A stretch of 7,010 bases of DNA, taken from assembly GCA_001803645.1 (NCBI GenBank), contig MHDW01000143.1, positions 1,144 through 8,153 on the forward strand, written 5' to 3'. The translations under genes were made by a program, and so were the position numbers. This DNA comes from Nitrospirae bacterium GWC2_42_7. GTDB taxonomy: Bacteria; Nitrospirota; Thermodesulfovibrionia; Thermodesulfovibrionales; UBA6898. Positions 1-5,674 of the stretch are shown piece after piece. The number at the start of each line of letters is the position of its first letter. The first letter of the stretch is position 1. The notes below the pieces were generated by a model that ran no database searches, was not told the origin of the DNA, and saw nothing but the letters and a program-made list of their open reading frames with translations.

Positions 1-1008
1 CCTCCGCTTCTTCTTGCGCCGATGGCAGGCCTTACCCACAGCGCCCTCCGGCGGATCATGCTCGGTTTCGGCGGGGTCGGCTTGTTGTCTACTGAAATGC
101 TTTCGGCAAGAAGACTGCCGAATGAAAATCCCCGCATCTCCCCGTATCTTATCAGGTCCGAAAGGGAAAGCCCGCTTTCCTATCAGCTTCTGACTTCCTC
201 TGACAAAGATATAGGCCGGGCCATTGATGCGCTTCACAAATTTAAGGCTGATGCTGTTGATCTGAATATGGGCTGTCCCTCGACAGCAGTCGGCAAGTTC
301 GGCGCAGGTGTCATGCTGATGGAGCGACCGGATGAGACCCGCCGCATCGTGGCTGAGGCCAGAAAGCGCACAGCCTTGCCCCTGAGTGCGAAGATCCGTC
401 TCGGCAGCGACGCTGACAGCACGAAATTAAAAACGTTCTGCTCCATGCTGGAAGACGAAGGCCTTGATATGCTTACAGTTCACGCCAGGTTCAAGCATGA
501 ACCCTTTGCAAGAAATCCAAGATGGGCATATATAGCCGAAATAAAGGAATGCATTAAAATACCTGTTATTGCCAATGGAGGAATTTTCTCGATAGAGGAT
601 GCAGAAAAATGCCTGAGAATATCCGGCGCCGATGGATTGATGCTAGGACGGGGGGCGGTGATAAGGCCCTGGCTCTTTGCCGAGATCGCCAGGAGCGTAT
701 TTAACAGTGATATCACAGAGCGCGGAATGTTGCTGCCGGATATTTATGCTAACTTTATCGAAGCTTTGAACGCGGATTATCGCCCTATATACCACTTGGG
801 CAGGCTGAAGGCATTTACTCACTACTTTGCCCTGAATTATAAATTCGGACACTCTTTGGCCTGCAAGGTCCAGTCAAGCCGCAGTATGGATGAAGCAATA
901 GAAAGGGCCGGGATATTCTTTGCGACCCATAGTGAGGAGAGCATAGCCATGCGTGGAAATAATGAGTTGGAGAAAGAAAACAATGAATGTCTTGAAACTG
1001 CCTTTTAA
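1..1008 (+). CDS. dus: tRNA-dihydrouridine synthase (Dus family), 5' end outside window
   Basis: Dus enzymes are FMN- and NADPH-dependent TIM-barrel proteins that reduce specific uridines in tRNA to dihydrouridine in the cytoplasm. The frame is open from base 1 and reads PPLLLAPMAGLTHSALR. The family's N-terminal FMN-binding motif (APMAG) therefore runs across the ATG at 22, and that ATG is an internal Met. The true start lies a few to some tens of codons upstream of the window. Counting the Met at 22 as residue 1, NMGCP at 82-86 carries the catalytic Cys85, KIRLG sits at 124-128, TVHARF at 152-157 (many family members have HGR here), IANGGI at 183-188 and LGRGA at 208-212. The C-terminal helical tRNA-binding region covers about 235-310. 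At least 335 residues are visible, near full family length. The 3' end overlaps the thioesterase-like gene. I cannot tell which Dus subtype (A, B or C) it is. Confidence 0.92.
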   Translation, partial: PPLLLAPMAGLTHSALRRIMLGFGGVGLLSTEMLSARRLPNENPRISPYLIRSERESPLSYQLLTSSDKDIGRAIDALHKFKADAVDLNMGCPSTAVGKFGAGVMLMERPDETRRIVAEARKRTALPLSAKIRLGSDADSTKLKTFCSMLEDEGLDMLTVHARFKHEPFARNPRWAYIAEIKECIKIPVIANGGIFSIEDAEKCLRISGADGLMLGRGAVIRPWLFAEIARSVFNSDITERGMLLPDIYANFIEALNADYRPIYHLGRLKAFTHYFALNYKFGHSLACKVQSSRSMDEAIERAGIFFATHSEESIAMRGNNELEKENNECLETAF

Positions 1009-1405
1009 TAAGATCCTATTGATAAAGCCGTCGGATCTGCCCGACACGATTCTCATGCTTGAAGACTCTGTAAGATATCAGAACCATTTAGGCACTGTGC
1101 ATGCATCTGCTCAATATGCTTTGGCTGAAGCCTCAAGCGGGGAGATATTGGAAAGAAACTTTGGTGACTGGAACGGAGCTTATTTCCCTGTTGTAAGGAG
1201 GGTTGAAGTCAAATATAAAAATCCGGCAAAGGGAAGACTGTTTTCAACAGGCTTTATTGACGCAGACAAAGCCGAAAAAGCAAAAAAAGAACTTTCTGAA
1301 AAGGGACGGACACTTGTGGACGTCATAGTAAAGATCGTGGACAAAGGGAAGAACATCACCCTTGAATGCAGCTTCACATGGTTTATTGCTAAAGCCAAAA
1401 AGTAA
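983..1405 (+). CDS. hotdog-fold thioesterase-like protein (DUF4442 type)
   Basis: This is a 140-residue protein resembling the DUF4442/PaaI-like hotdog superfamily, whose known members hydrolyse acyl-CoA thioesters in the cytoplasm. The recognisable core is NHLGTVHASAQYALAEASSG at about residues 34-53. That is the central helix with its preceding turn, where hotdog thioesterases place active-site residues. A run of beta strands follows (PVVRRVEVKYKNPAKG, then the VDVIVKIVDKGKN region). It lacks membrane segments and a signal peptide. The substrate cannot be inferred. I chose ATG 983 because GGAG at 969-972 precedes it by 10 nt. GTG 953 and ATG 962 are in-frame alternatives adding 10 or 7 residues, and GAGGAGA at 934-940 could serve GTG 953. 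It overlaps dus by 26 nt, implying coupling. The function is inferred from the motif only. Confidence 0.75.
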   Translation: MNVLKLPFNKILLIKPSDLPDTILMLEDSVRYQNHLGTVHASAQYALAEASSGEILERNFGDWNGAYFPVVRRVEVKYKNPAKGRLFSTGFIDADKAEKAKKELSEKGRTLVDVIVKIVDKGKNITLECSFTWFIAKAKK

Positions 1406-1441
1406 AACGCAAAAAAGCAGACAGTAAAGACCTGAGTCCAA

Positions 1442-3307
1442 TCATCTTGAAACAGTCATCAAACTCTCGAGTTCGCCCTCAAATTCTTTTGTCCTGTCTT
1501 CGATCTCGGTCCGCAGAAGATCAAGCTTTGCAAAAATAGCGTCGAGTCTGGCTTTTGACTCATGGAGTTTTTTTGTGAGTAGTTTAATAGCTTCCCCTTC
1601 ACCCTTGAGGGACGCTGCTCTAAGTTCCTGATTTTGGCGTTCTATTTTTGCTTCCAGCTTTAAAACTTCTTGTTCTGTTTCATCAATGCTTTTTTGCAGG
1701 CCTCCGACTGTTTTTGATCTTTTATTCAGCAACTCTGCCCGCTCACGCCGGAGTTGTTTTTTATTGACAGAATTGTTCCGGGATTTTTTAATACGCGGAG
1801 CGCCGGATTCATTTTCACTTTTCCAGCCGACACGATCAAGGAAGTCCTGGTACGTTCCTTCAAATAAAGTTACTTTCCCGTCATCAAAGACTATCAGGCG
1901 CGTGGCCAAAGCGTGGAGCATCATTTCACTGTGAGTTACCACAATTACAGAGCCGTTGAACGCGTCTATGGCCTCGACCAGGGAATCATTGGATTCCATA
2001 TCAAGATGGTTTGTCGGCTCATCAAGCATGAGCATGTTGGCGGGGCTTACAAGCAGCTTGCCTAACAGCACACGGCTCTTTTCCCCTCCGGAGAGGACAC
2101 TGATCTTTTTTACTGCGTGGTCTCCTTGAAACATCATGATGCCGCATATTTTGCGGGCCGCACCCCGGCCGACATCTGGATGCACGTCCATAATTTCTTC
2201 TTCAATGGTTTTGTGCATAGTAAGGCGGTTTATATTAGTCTGGCCGAAATAGGCTGTCTGCAACTGAACGTGATGACTGACAGAACCGGTTTCAGTCTTC
2301 AGTTCTTTTGCAAGCAGATTCAGCAGTGTAGTTTTTCCCTTGCCGTTCTTGCCGATAATGGCTATACGGTCCTTTTTTCCTACTGAAAAGGTCAAGCCAT
2401 CGATCAGGGGAGCGCTTTCATTGTCAAAAGAAAAAGAGAGATCATTGACTTCCATCAGCAACTTCCCTGTAAAAGACGCTGATTTGAACGCGAAATCAAG
2501 GTCCTTTATCTCTGTCAGTTTTTCAAGGCGGTCTTTTTTCTGCAGGGCCTTTATCCGGGACTGAACAGCACTGGCCTTGGATGCCTTTGCCCTGAACCTG
2601 TTTATGAAGTCCTCTGTTTCTTTGCGCTTCCTGTCATCGTTGACCCTGGACTTTTCATGTATTTCTTCCTCCATCAGCAGCAGCTGATATACCTTATCGG
2701 TCGGGCCGGCTTCTTTCCTCATTTTGCAGCGGTGTATCGCCATAGTATGCGTAGTCACACCATCCATGAAACTACGGTCATGTGTAATAATTATTAGTTC
2801 TTTCTTCCAGTTGCGCAAAAACTGTGTAAGCCAGCGAAGAGAGACAATATCAAGATAATTGGTAGGCTCGTCCAGCAGAAGAAGATTAGGGTCTGAAACA
2901 AGCACTTTTGCAAGATTAAGACGGACCTGAAATCCCCCTGATAGATCCAATGGATCGAGATTAAGATCTTCCAAAGCAAAGCCGAGCCCCATAAGTATGG
3001 TTTCCGCTTTATAGGTCTCATCAATGCCGTACTCGTTTTCCGGGAGACTCAGACACGCTTCTTTCAACACGGCATTCTCCGTAAAGCTGATATGCTGTGA
3101 AAGGTGGCCTATCTTATATCCGCTTGGAATACTGATAGATCCTGAATCAGGGCGGTCCTCCCCCAGGATCATCTTAAAGAGAGTTGTTTTGCCGTGTCCG
3201 TTTCTGCCGACAAGTCCGACGCGTTCACCCGGATTAAGGGTAAAACCGGCTTTCTCAAAAATGACCTGACGGCCATAACATTTATCTAAATTGCTTGCTT
3301 GTATCAT
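1442..3307 (-). CDS. ABC-F family ATPase (ribosome-associated, Uup/YheS-like)
   Basis: ABC-F proteins are soluble twin-ATPase factors that bind the ribosomal E site. They rescue or tune translation, and some protect against ribosome-targeting antibiotics. The product is 621 residues with no transmembrane segment. Domain 1 has Walker A GRNGHGKT at 34-41, signature LSGGFQ at 122-127, Walker B LLLLDEPTNYLD at 142-153 and switch His176 (THD). A basic helical linker at about 210-285, with FINRFRAKASKASAVQSR around 234-251, matches the ABC-F P-site tRNA interaction arm. Domain 2 has GKNGKGKT at 319-326, LSGGEK at 405-410, MLMLDEPTNHLD at 425-436 and His459. Both catalytic glutamates (147 and 430) are present. 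Residues about 515-612 form a charged coiled-coil tail like the Uup C-terminal domain. The start follows AGGAGAG by 8 nt. It lies alone on the minus strand, converging on the thioesterase-like gene. Whether it is housekeeping or resistance-type cannot be decided from sequence alone. Confidence 0.95.
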   Translation of the reverse strand: MIQASNLDKCYGRQVIFEKAGFTLNPGERVGLVGRNGHGKTTLFKMILGEDRPDSGSISIPSGYKIGHLSQHISFTENAVLKEACLSLPENEYGIDETYKAETILMGLGFALEDLNLDPLDLSGGFQVRLNLAKVLVSDPNLLLLDEPTNYLDIVSLRWLTQFLRNWKKELIIITHDRSFMDGVTTHTMAIHRCKMRKEAGPTDKVYQLLLMEEEIHEKSRVNDDRKRKETEDFINRFRAKASKASAVQSRIKALQKKDRLEKLTEIKDLDFAFKSASFTGKLLMEVNDLSFSFDNESAPLIDGLTFSVGKKDRIAIIGKNGKGKTTLLNLLAKELKTETGSVSHHVQLQTAYFGQTNINRLTMHKTIEEEIMDVHPDVGRGAARKICGIMMFQGDHAVKKISVLSGGEKSRVLLGKLLVSPANMLMLDEPTNHLDMESNDSLVEAIDAFNGSVIVVTHSEMMLHALATRLIVFDDGKVTLFEGTYQDFLDRVGWKSENESGAPRIKKSRNNSVNKKQLRRERAELLNKRSKTVGGLQKSIDETEQEVLKLEAKIERQNQELRAASLKGEGEAIKLLTKKLHESKARLDAIFAKLDLLRTEIEDRTKEFEGELESLMTVSR

Positions 3308-3315
3308 TTTAATAA

Positions 3316-3333
3316 CTCTCCTGAGTTCTCAGG
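3316..3333 (-). promoter_or_regulatory. ABC-F ribosome binding site overlapped by a perfect palindrome
   Basis: On the minus strand, AGGAGAG (plus positions 3316-3322) sits 8 nt ahead of the ABC-F ATG, a good Shine-Dalgarno. Positions 3320-3333 form a perfect dyad, CCTGAG-AA-CTCAGG in mRNA sense. Its 3' arm includes the AGG that begins the Shine-Dalgarno. In RNA it would fold as about five base pairs closed by a GAAC loop and could partly hide the site. As DNA it could equally be an operator half-site pair. The ribosome binding site is well supported. The regulatory role is inference. Confidence 0.6.
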
Positions 3334-3351
3334 TTGTTTGGACTGTAGCCT

Positions 3352-3364
3352 GTGCTTAAAGCAC
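3352..3364. repeat. 13-bp perfect dyad GTGCTT-a-AAGCAC
   Basis: The sequence gtgcttaaagcac is a perfect dyad with six-base arms around one central base. It lies 45-57 bp upstream of the ABC-F start codon. It could be a small operator. In RNA it would fold into only a five-pair hairpin with a three-base loop. There is no T-run beside it, so it is not an intrinsic terminator. Confidence 0.45.
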
Positions 3365-3377
3365 CTACTTTTGGTTA

Positions 3378-3441
3378 GGGCTGTTTCACCTAAATACCTG
3401 CAGACTATTCACCTGAGTAATTACATTGATTTAAACAGCCC
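3378..3441. repeat. 9-bp perfect inverted repeat, arms 46 nt apart
   Basis: The arm gggctgttt at 3378-3386 is the exact reverse complement of aaacagccc at 3433-3441. It lies in the ABC-F leader on the minus strand. A second perfect inverted repeat has one arm inside this loop and one outside, so in RNA the two pairings would interlock. A functional role is not shown. Confidence 0.45.
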
Positions 3442-3521
3442 AAAGCGGTTGAATCAGAGGGAAGGCACTTATCTTTCGACACTCTTCCGAACATTCGCAC
3501 TTAAATTCAGGCAGGTGAATA
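3406..3521. repeat. 10-bp perfect inverted repeat, arms 96 nt apart
   Basis: The arm tattcacctg at 3406-3415 is the exact reverse complement of caggtgaata at 3512-3521. Its left arm falls within the loop of the 3378-3441 inverted repeat. The core ttcacct occurs again as a direct repeat at 3385-3391, and a related gcacct lies at 3361-3366. The copies are therefore spaced about 23-25 bp, roughly two helical turns. Confidence 0.45.
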
Positions 3522-3940
3522 ATATACATTAAATCCGGTAAAAAAAGAAAATATCGGGTGTGTGTGTCCCAATATAACCAAGACTTACAGCATCCATCCT
3601 GATGTTGTTATCTCTCCTGAGTATGAGGGAAACGAATCAACAATCCGGCATGACGACTCTTTTATTGCTTTGCGATTCTCCGCTTAGTTGGCATTTGACT
3701 GGTCCCTGTTTGCTTGTACATTACACCATGCTATACGTAACATAACCTACTTTTTATACTAAGTTCAGTTAGTTAAATCCTATTCTCCACTACCTCTTTT
3801 CCCAATATACCATAATCTCAATAACCCCTCTGATATAGCTGACCAGAGCAACCCGGCAATCCACTTTCAAAAAATATAAACCATCTCTTCAGTTCATTTA
3901 TTCCCCACAAAAACTTTCTGCATCATGAAAAGACAGATTT

Positions 3941-3949
3941 TGTTATAAT
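3941..3949 (+). promoter_or_regulatory. extended -10 promoter for the diguanylate cyclase gene
   Basis: TGTTATAAT is a perfect match to the extended -10 element (TG, one base, TATAAT) of housekeeping sigma-70-type promoters. The -10 hexamer occupies 3944-3949. Nothing resembling TTGACA stands at the -35 distance (catcat at 17-bp spacing), as is common for extended -10 promoters. Transcription would begin near 3956, giving a leader of about 35 nt before ATG 3991. The motif is seen directly. Its activity is inference. Confidence 0.65.
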
Positions 3950-3980
3950 GACGAAAGTACCATACGGATCGCTAATAAGT

Positions 3981-3985
3981 GGAGG
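3981..3985 (+). promoter_or_regulatory. Shine-Dalgarno GGAGG that decides the cyclase start
   Basis: GGAGG lies 5 nt before ATG 3991. An in-frame GTG at 3979 would place the start codon on top of this site and leave only an A/T-rich stretch upstream. The ATG is therefore the better start. Confidence 0.7.
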
Positions 3986-3990
3986 CAAAG

Positions 3991-4857
3991 ATGGAGGACA
4001 AAAGATCGGTAATCATCATTGAAGATGATCTGGGTTTGCTGCATATGCTTGAACAGGGACTGGTAGCCGGTGGTTATCGCTGTGAGACTGCCACTAATGC
4101 TGAATCTGCCATTGAACTCCTCAGTAAAACTTCTTTTGATATTATGCTAACAGACGTGCGACTTCCCGGCATGAATGGTTTTGACCTTACAGGAAAGGCT
4201 AAGAAGCTGAGACATGATATGTTAGTCATCATAATGACCGGGTTTGTTGAGGACTTCTCCTATGAGGAAGCTATAACAGCCGGAGCATCGGATTTTATTA
4301 AGAAGCCTTTTGCGGTGCAGGAGCTTTTATTAAGGATCCGGTTCGTAACGCTTCAGGCAACACTACTTAAGATGACAGTTACCGATGAACTGACCGGCCT
4401 TTACAACAGGCGAGGGTTTTTCACGGTGACTGAACAGTACTTAAAGTTATCTAATCGACAGAAAAATTTACAGTACATGCTTTATCTGGATCTGGATAAC
4501 CTCAAAGGTATCAATGATACTCTTGGTCACGAGGGAGGTGACCATGCATTGATCGAAACTGCCGCGGTCTTAAGGGATACCTTCCGCGATTCAGACATCA
4601 TGGCCCGCATTGGGGGGGACGAGTTTGTTGTTGTTCCGATAGGAACTACTGAAGAGGGGACCAACATAGCTACGTCGCGTTTATATCAAAACTTTCTGGC
4701 TCATAATGAAAAAAGAAAACAAACGTATCCTTTGTCAGTAAGCGTTGGTTTTGCTTGCTGCGATCCGGAATCTCCGTGCAGTATTGATGAACTACTGAGT
4801 CAGGCAGACAAGTCAATGTACGAACAGAAAAGGCAAAAGAAACAGTCCTCTGTCTGA
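3991..4857 (+). CDS. response regulator with GGDEF output: diguanylate cyclase (REC-GGDEF)
   Basis: The 288-residue cytoplasmic protein makes the second messenger cyclic di-GMP from two GTP, under control of an N-terminal receiver domain. The REC domain spans about 5-118, with acidic pocket D12/D13, phospho-acceptor D55, T83 and K105 (KKPF). A short helix leads to the GGDEF domain, which begins DELTGLYNRRGF at 132-143. DLDNLKGINDTLGHEGGD at 167-184 supplies metal and guanine ligands (D167, N175, D184), and GGDEF at 208-212 is intact. RDSD at 199-202 sits six residues before it, where PleD has its inhibitory I-site, so product feedback is likely. ATG 3991 is preferred because GGAGG at 3981-3985 precedes it. 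GTG 3979 overlaps that site and has no Shine-Dalgarno of its own. The whole layout is PleD-like with a single receiver. No dedicated kinase is adjacent. Confidence 0.93.
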   Translation: MEDKRSVIIIEDDLGLLHMLEQGLVAGGYRCETATNAESAIELLSKTSFDIMLTDVRLPGMNGFDLTGKAKKLRHDMLVIIMTGFVEDFSYEEAITAGASDFIKKPFAVQELLLRIRFVTLQATLLKMTVTDELTGLYNRRGFFTVTEQYLKLSNRQKNLQYMLYLDLDNLKGINDTLGHEGGDHALIETAAVLRDTFRDSDIMARIGGDEFVVVPIGTTEEGTNIATSRLYQNFLAHNEKRKQTYPLSVSVGFACCDPESPCSIDELLSQADKSMYEQKRQKKQSSV

Positions 4858-4939
4858 ATATCCTGATCTCCCATTGAAGGCGTACTCCCCCGGCTCCGGC
4901 AGAAAAACAGAGACCTGCAAATATGAAATATGGAATGCC

Positions 4940-4968
4940 TTGCAACCTTTTAGCATCAATTGTAATAT
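4940..4968 (+). promoter_or_regulatory. possible promoter just upstream of the phoB-like gene
   Basis: TTGCAA at 4940-4945 and TAATAT at 4963-4968 are separated by 17 bp. Each matches four of six consensus bases. A start site the usual 6-8 nt downstream would fall at about 4974-4976, on the ATG at 4976. That would explain the missing Shine-Dalgarno. The match is modest in an AT-rich stretch and could be chance. The gene could also be read from the cyclase promoter. Confidence 0.3.
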
Positions 4969-4975
4969 GTATGTG

Positions 4976-5674
4976 ATGGAAAGAAAGAAGATACTGGTGG
5001 TAGATGATGAGCCTGACATCGTCGAACTGGTTACATACAACCTGAGGAAAGAAGGTTTTGATGTTTCCTCGGCAGTTGACGGAACTGATGCCCTTGCCAG
5101 GATCAGGAAAGAAAAGTTCGATTTTGTTATTCTCGATCTTATGCTCCCAGGCATACAGGGGATAGAGATCTGCCGCATTATGAGAAGTGACCCGCTCATG
5201 AAGAACATACCGATTATAATGCTTACGGCAAAAGGCGAAGAAGTGGACAAAATTCTTGGACTTGAAATGGGGGCCGATGATTATATTACAAAGCCTTTTA
5301 GTCCGAGGGAGCTTCTGGCACGAATTAAAACCGTTATGAGAAGAACATCAGAAGAAAGAGCTGAGGAAACGATTGTTCGAATCGGTAAACTCGCCATCAA
5401 TAAAGAAACATATTCAGTGACAAAGGATGATAGACCCCTGGAACTGAGTTCCACCGAGTTCAGGCTCCTTCTTTACCTTGTTGAAAGAAAGGGAAGGGTG
5501 TTCAGCCGTGACCAGCTTCTCGATGGTGTCTGGAAAGATGAGGCCTTTGTGGAGCCGAGAACAGTTGATGTACATATAAGGAGACTGCGCACCCAGATAG
5601 AAGATGATCCGGCAAACCCGAAATATGTAAAAACCAAAAGAGGCATCGGTTATTATGTGGACTCCGAAGCATGA
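4976..5674 (+). CDS. phoB: PhoB-like response regulator, OmpR/PhoB family
   Basis: This is a 232-residue DNA-binding response regulator. The receiver domain (about 4-120) begins KKILVVDDEPD, with D10/D11, phospho-acceptor D54 in ILDLMLPG, T84, Y103 and K106 (KPF). The effector winged helix (about 134-230) has ELSSTEFRLLLYL at 156-168, the recognition helix RTVDVHIRRLR at 195-205 and the wing RGIGYYV at 222-228. These are close to PhoB, which is 229 residues and activates phosphate-starvation genes when phosphorylated by PhoR. ATG 4976 gives the normal family N-terminus. ATG 4967 would add three residues, and a longer reading from TTG 4874 has no support. No Shine-Dalgarno precedes either ATG, which is unusual. 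Its stop overlaps the kinase start as ATGA. The family call is firm. The phosphate role is inferred from similarity and the PhoR-like partner. Confidence 0.88.
   Translation: MERKKILVVDDEPDIVELVTYNLRKEGFDVSSAVDGTDALARIRKEKFDFVILDLMLPGIQGIEICRIMRSDPLMKNIPIIMLTAKGEEVDKILGLEMGADDYITKPFSPRELLARIKTVMRRTSEERAEETIVRIGKLAINKETYSVTKDDRPLELSSTEFRLLLYLVERKGRVFSRDQLLDGVWKDEAFVEPRTVDVHIRRLRTQIEDDPANPKYVKTKRGIGYYVDSEA

Larger units (their letters stand above)
3308..3990. other. gene-free divergent intergenic region between ABC-F and diguanylate cyclase genes
   Basis: This 683-nt stretch has no convincing gene. Seen directly are several dyads near the ABC-F gene, two tiny minus-strand ORFs (3529-3597 and 3431-3529), an 11-nt direct repeat ctctcctgagt (3316-3326 and 3612-3622), a short (gt)5 tract near 3558, a G-free plus-strand tract at 3773-3831, and the extended -10 promoter at 3941-3949. 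No tRNA cloverleaf, transposase remnant or recognised riboswitch motif was visible. No strong promoter for the minus-strand ABC-F gene could be identified, although one should lie here. Confidence 0.7.

Noticed and set aside
3299..3532. 77-codon plus-strand ORF beginning at a TTG inside the ABC-F start region
   Set aside because: It has no Shine-Dalgarno, overlaps the ABC-F 5' end and ribosome binding site antisense, and its product resembles no family I recognise.
3541..3580. (gt)5 tract within gggtgtgtgtgtccc as a REP-type repeat or mobile element end
   Set aside because: Only one copy occurs in the window and no transposase or matching terminal repeat is present. A genome-wide copy count would be needed.
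3690..3704. Sigma-54-like GG ... GT pair in ttggcatttgactggt
   Set aside because: The -12 element would need GC at the right spacing. The sequence has GT, and the surrounding bases do not match.
3695..3722. TTGACT ... TACATT as a plus-strand promoter
   Set aside because: The spacer is 16 bp, the -10 matches only four of six bases, no gene follows directly, and the extended -10 at 3941 is far better.
3979..3990. GTG start for the cyclase
   Set aside because: It coincides with the GGAGG Shine-Dalgarno that serves ATG 3991.
3308..3990. Cyclic di-GMP riboswitch or other known riboswitch next to the cyclase or ABC-F gene
   Set aside because: I could not find the conserved GEMM, TPP or SAM core motifs on either strand by eye. 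A covariance-model scan would be decisive.
4874..4975. N-terminal extension of the PhoB-like protein from a TTG at 4874
   Set aside because: The extra 34 residues do not match the family, have no ribosome binding site, and precede a canonical N-terminus at ATG 4976.
4858..4975. Pho box (CTGTCAT-type direct repeats) upstream of the phoB-like gene
   Set aside because: No pair of CTGTCAT-like heptamers at 11-bp spacing is visible. AT-rich similarities such as tgcaaatatgaaat are too weak.
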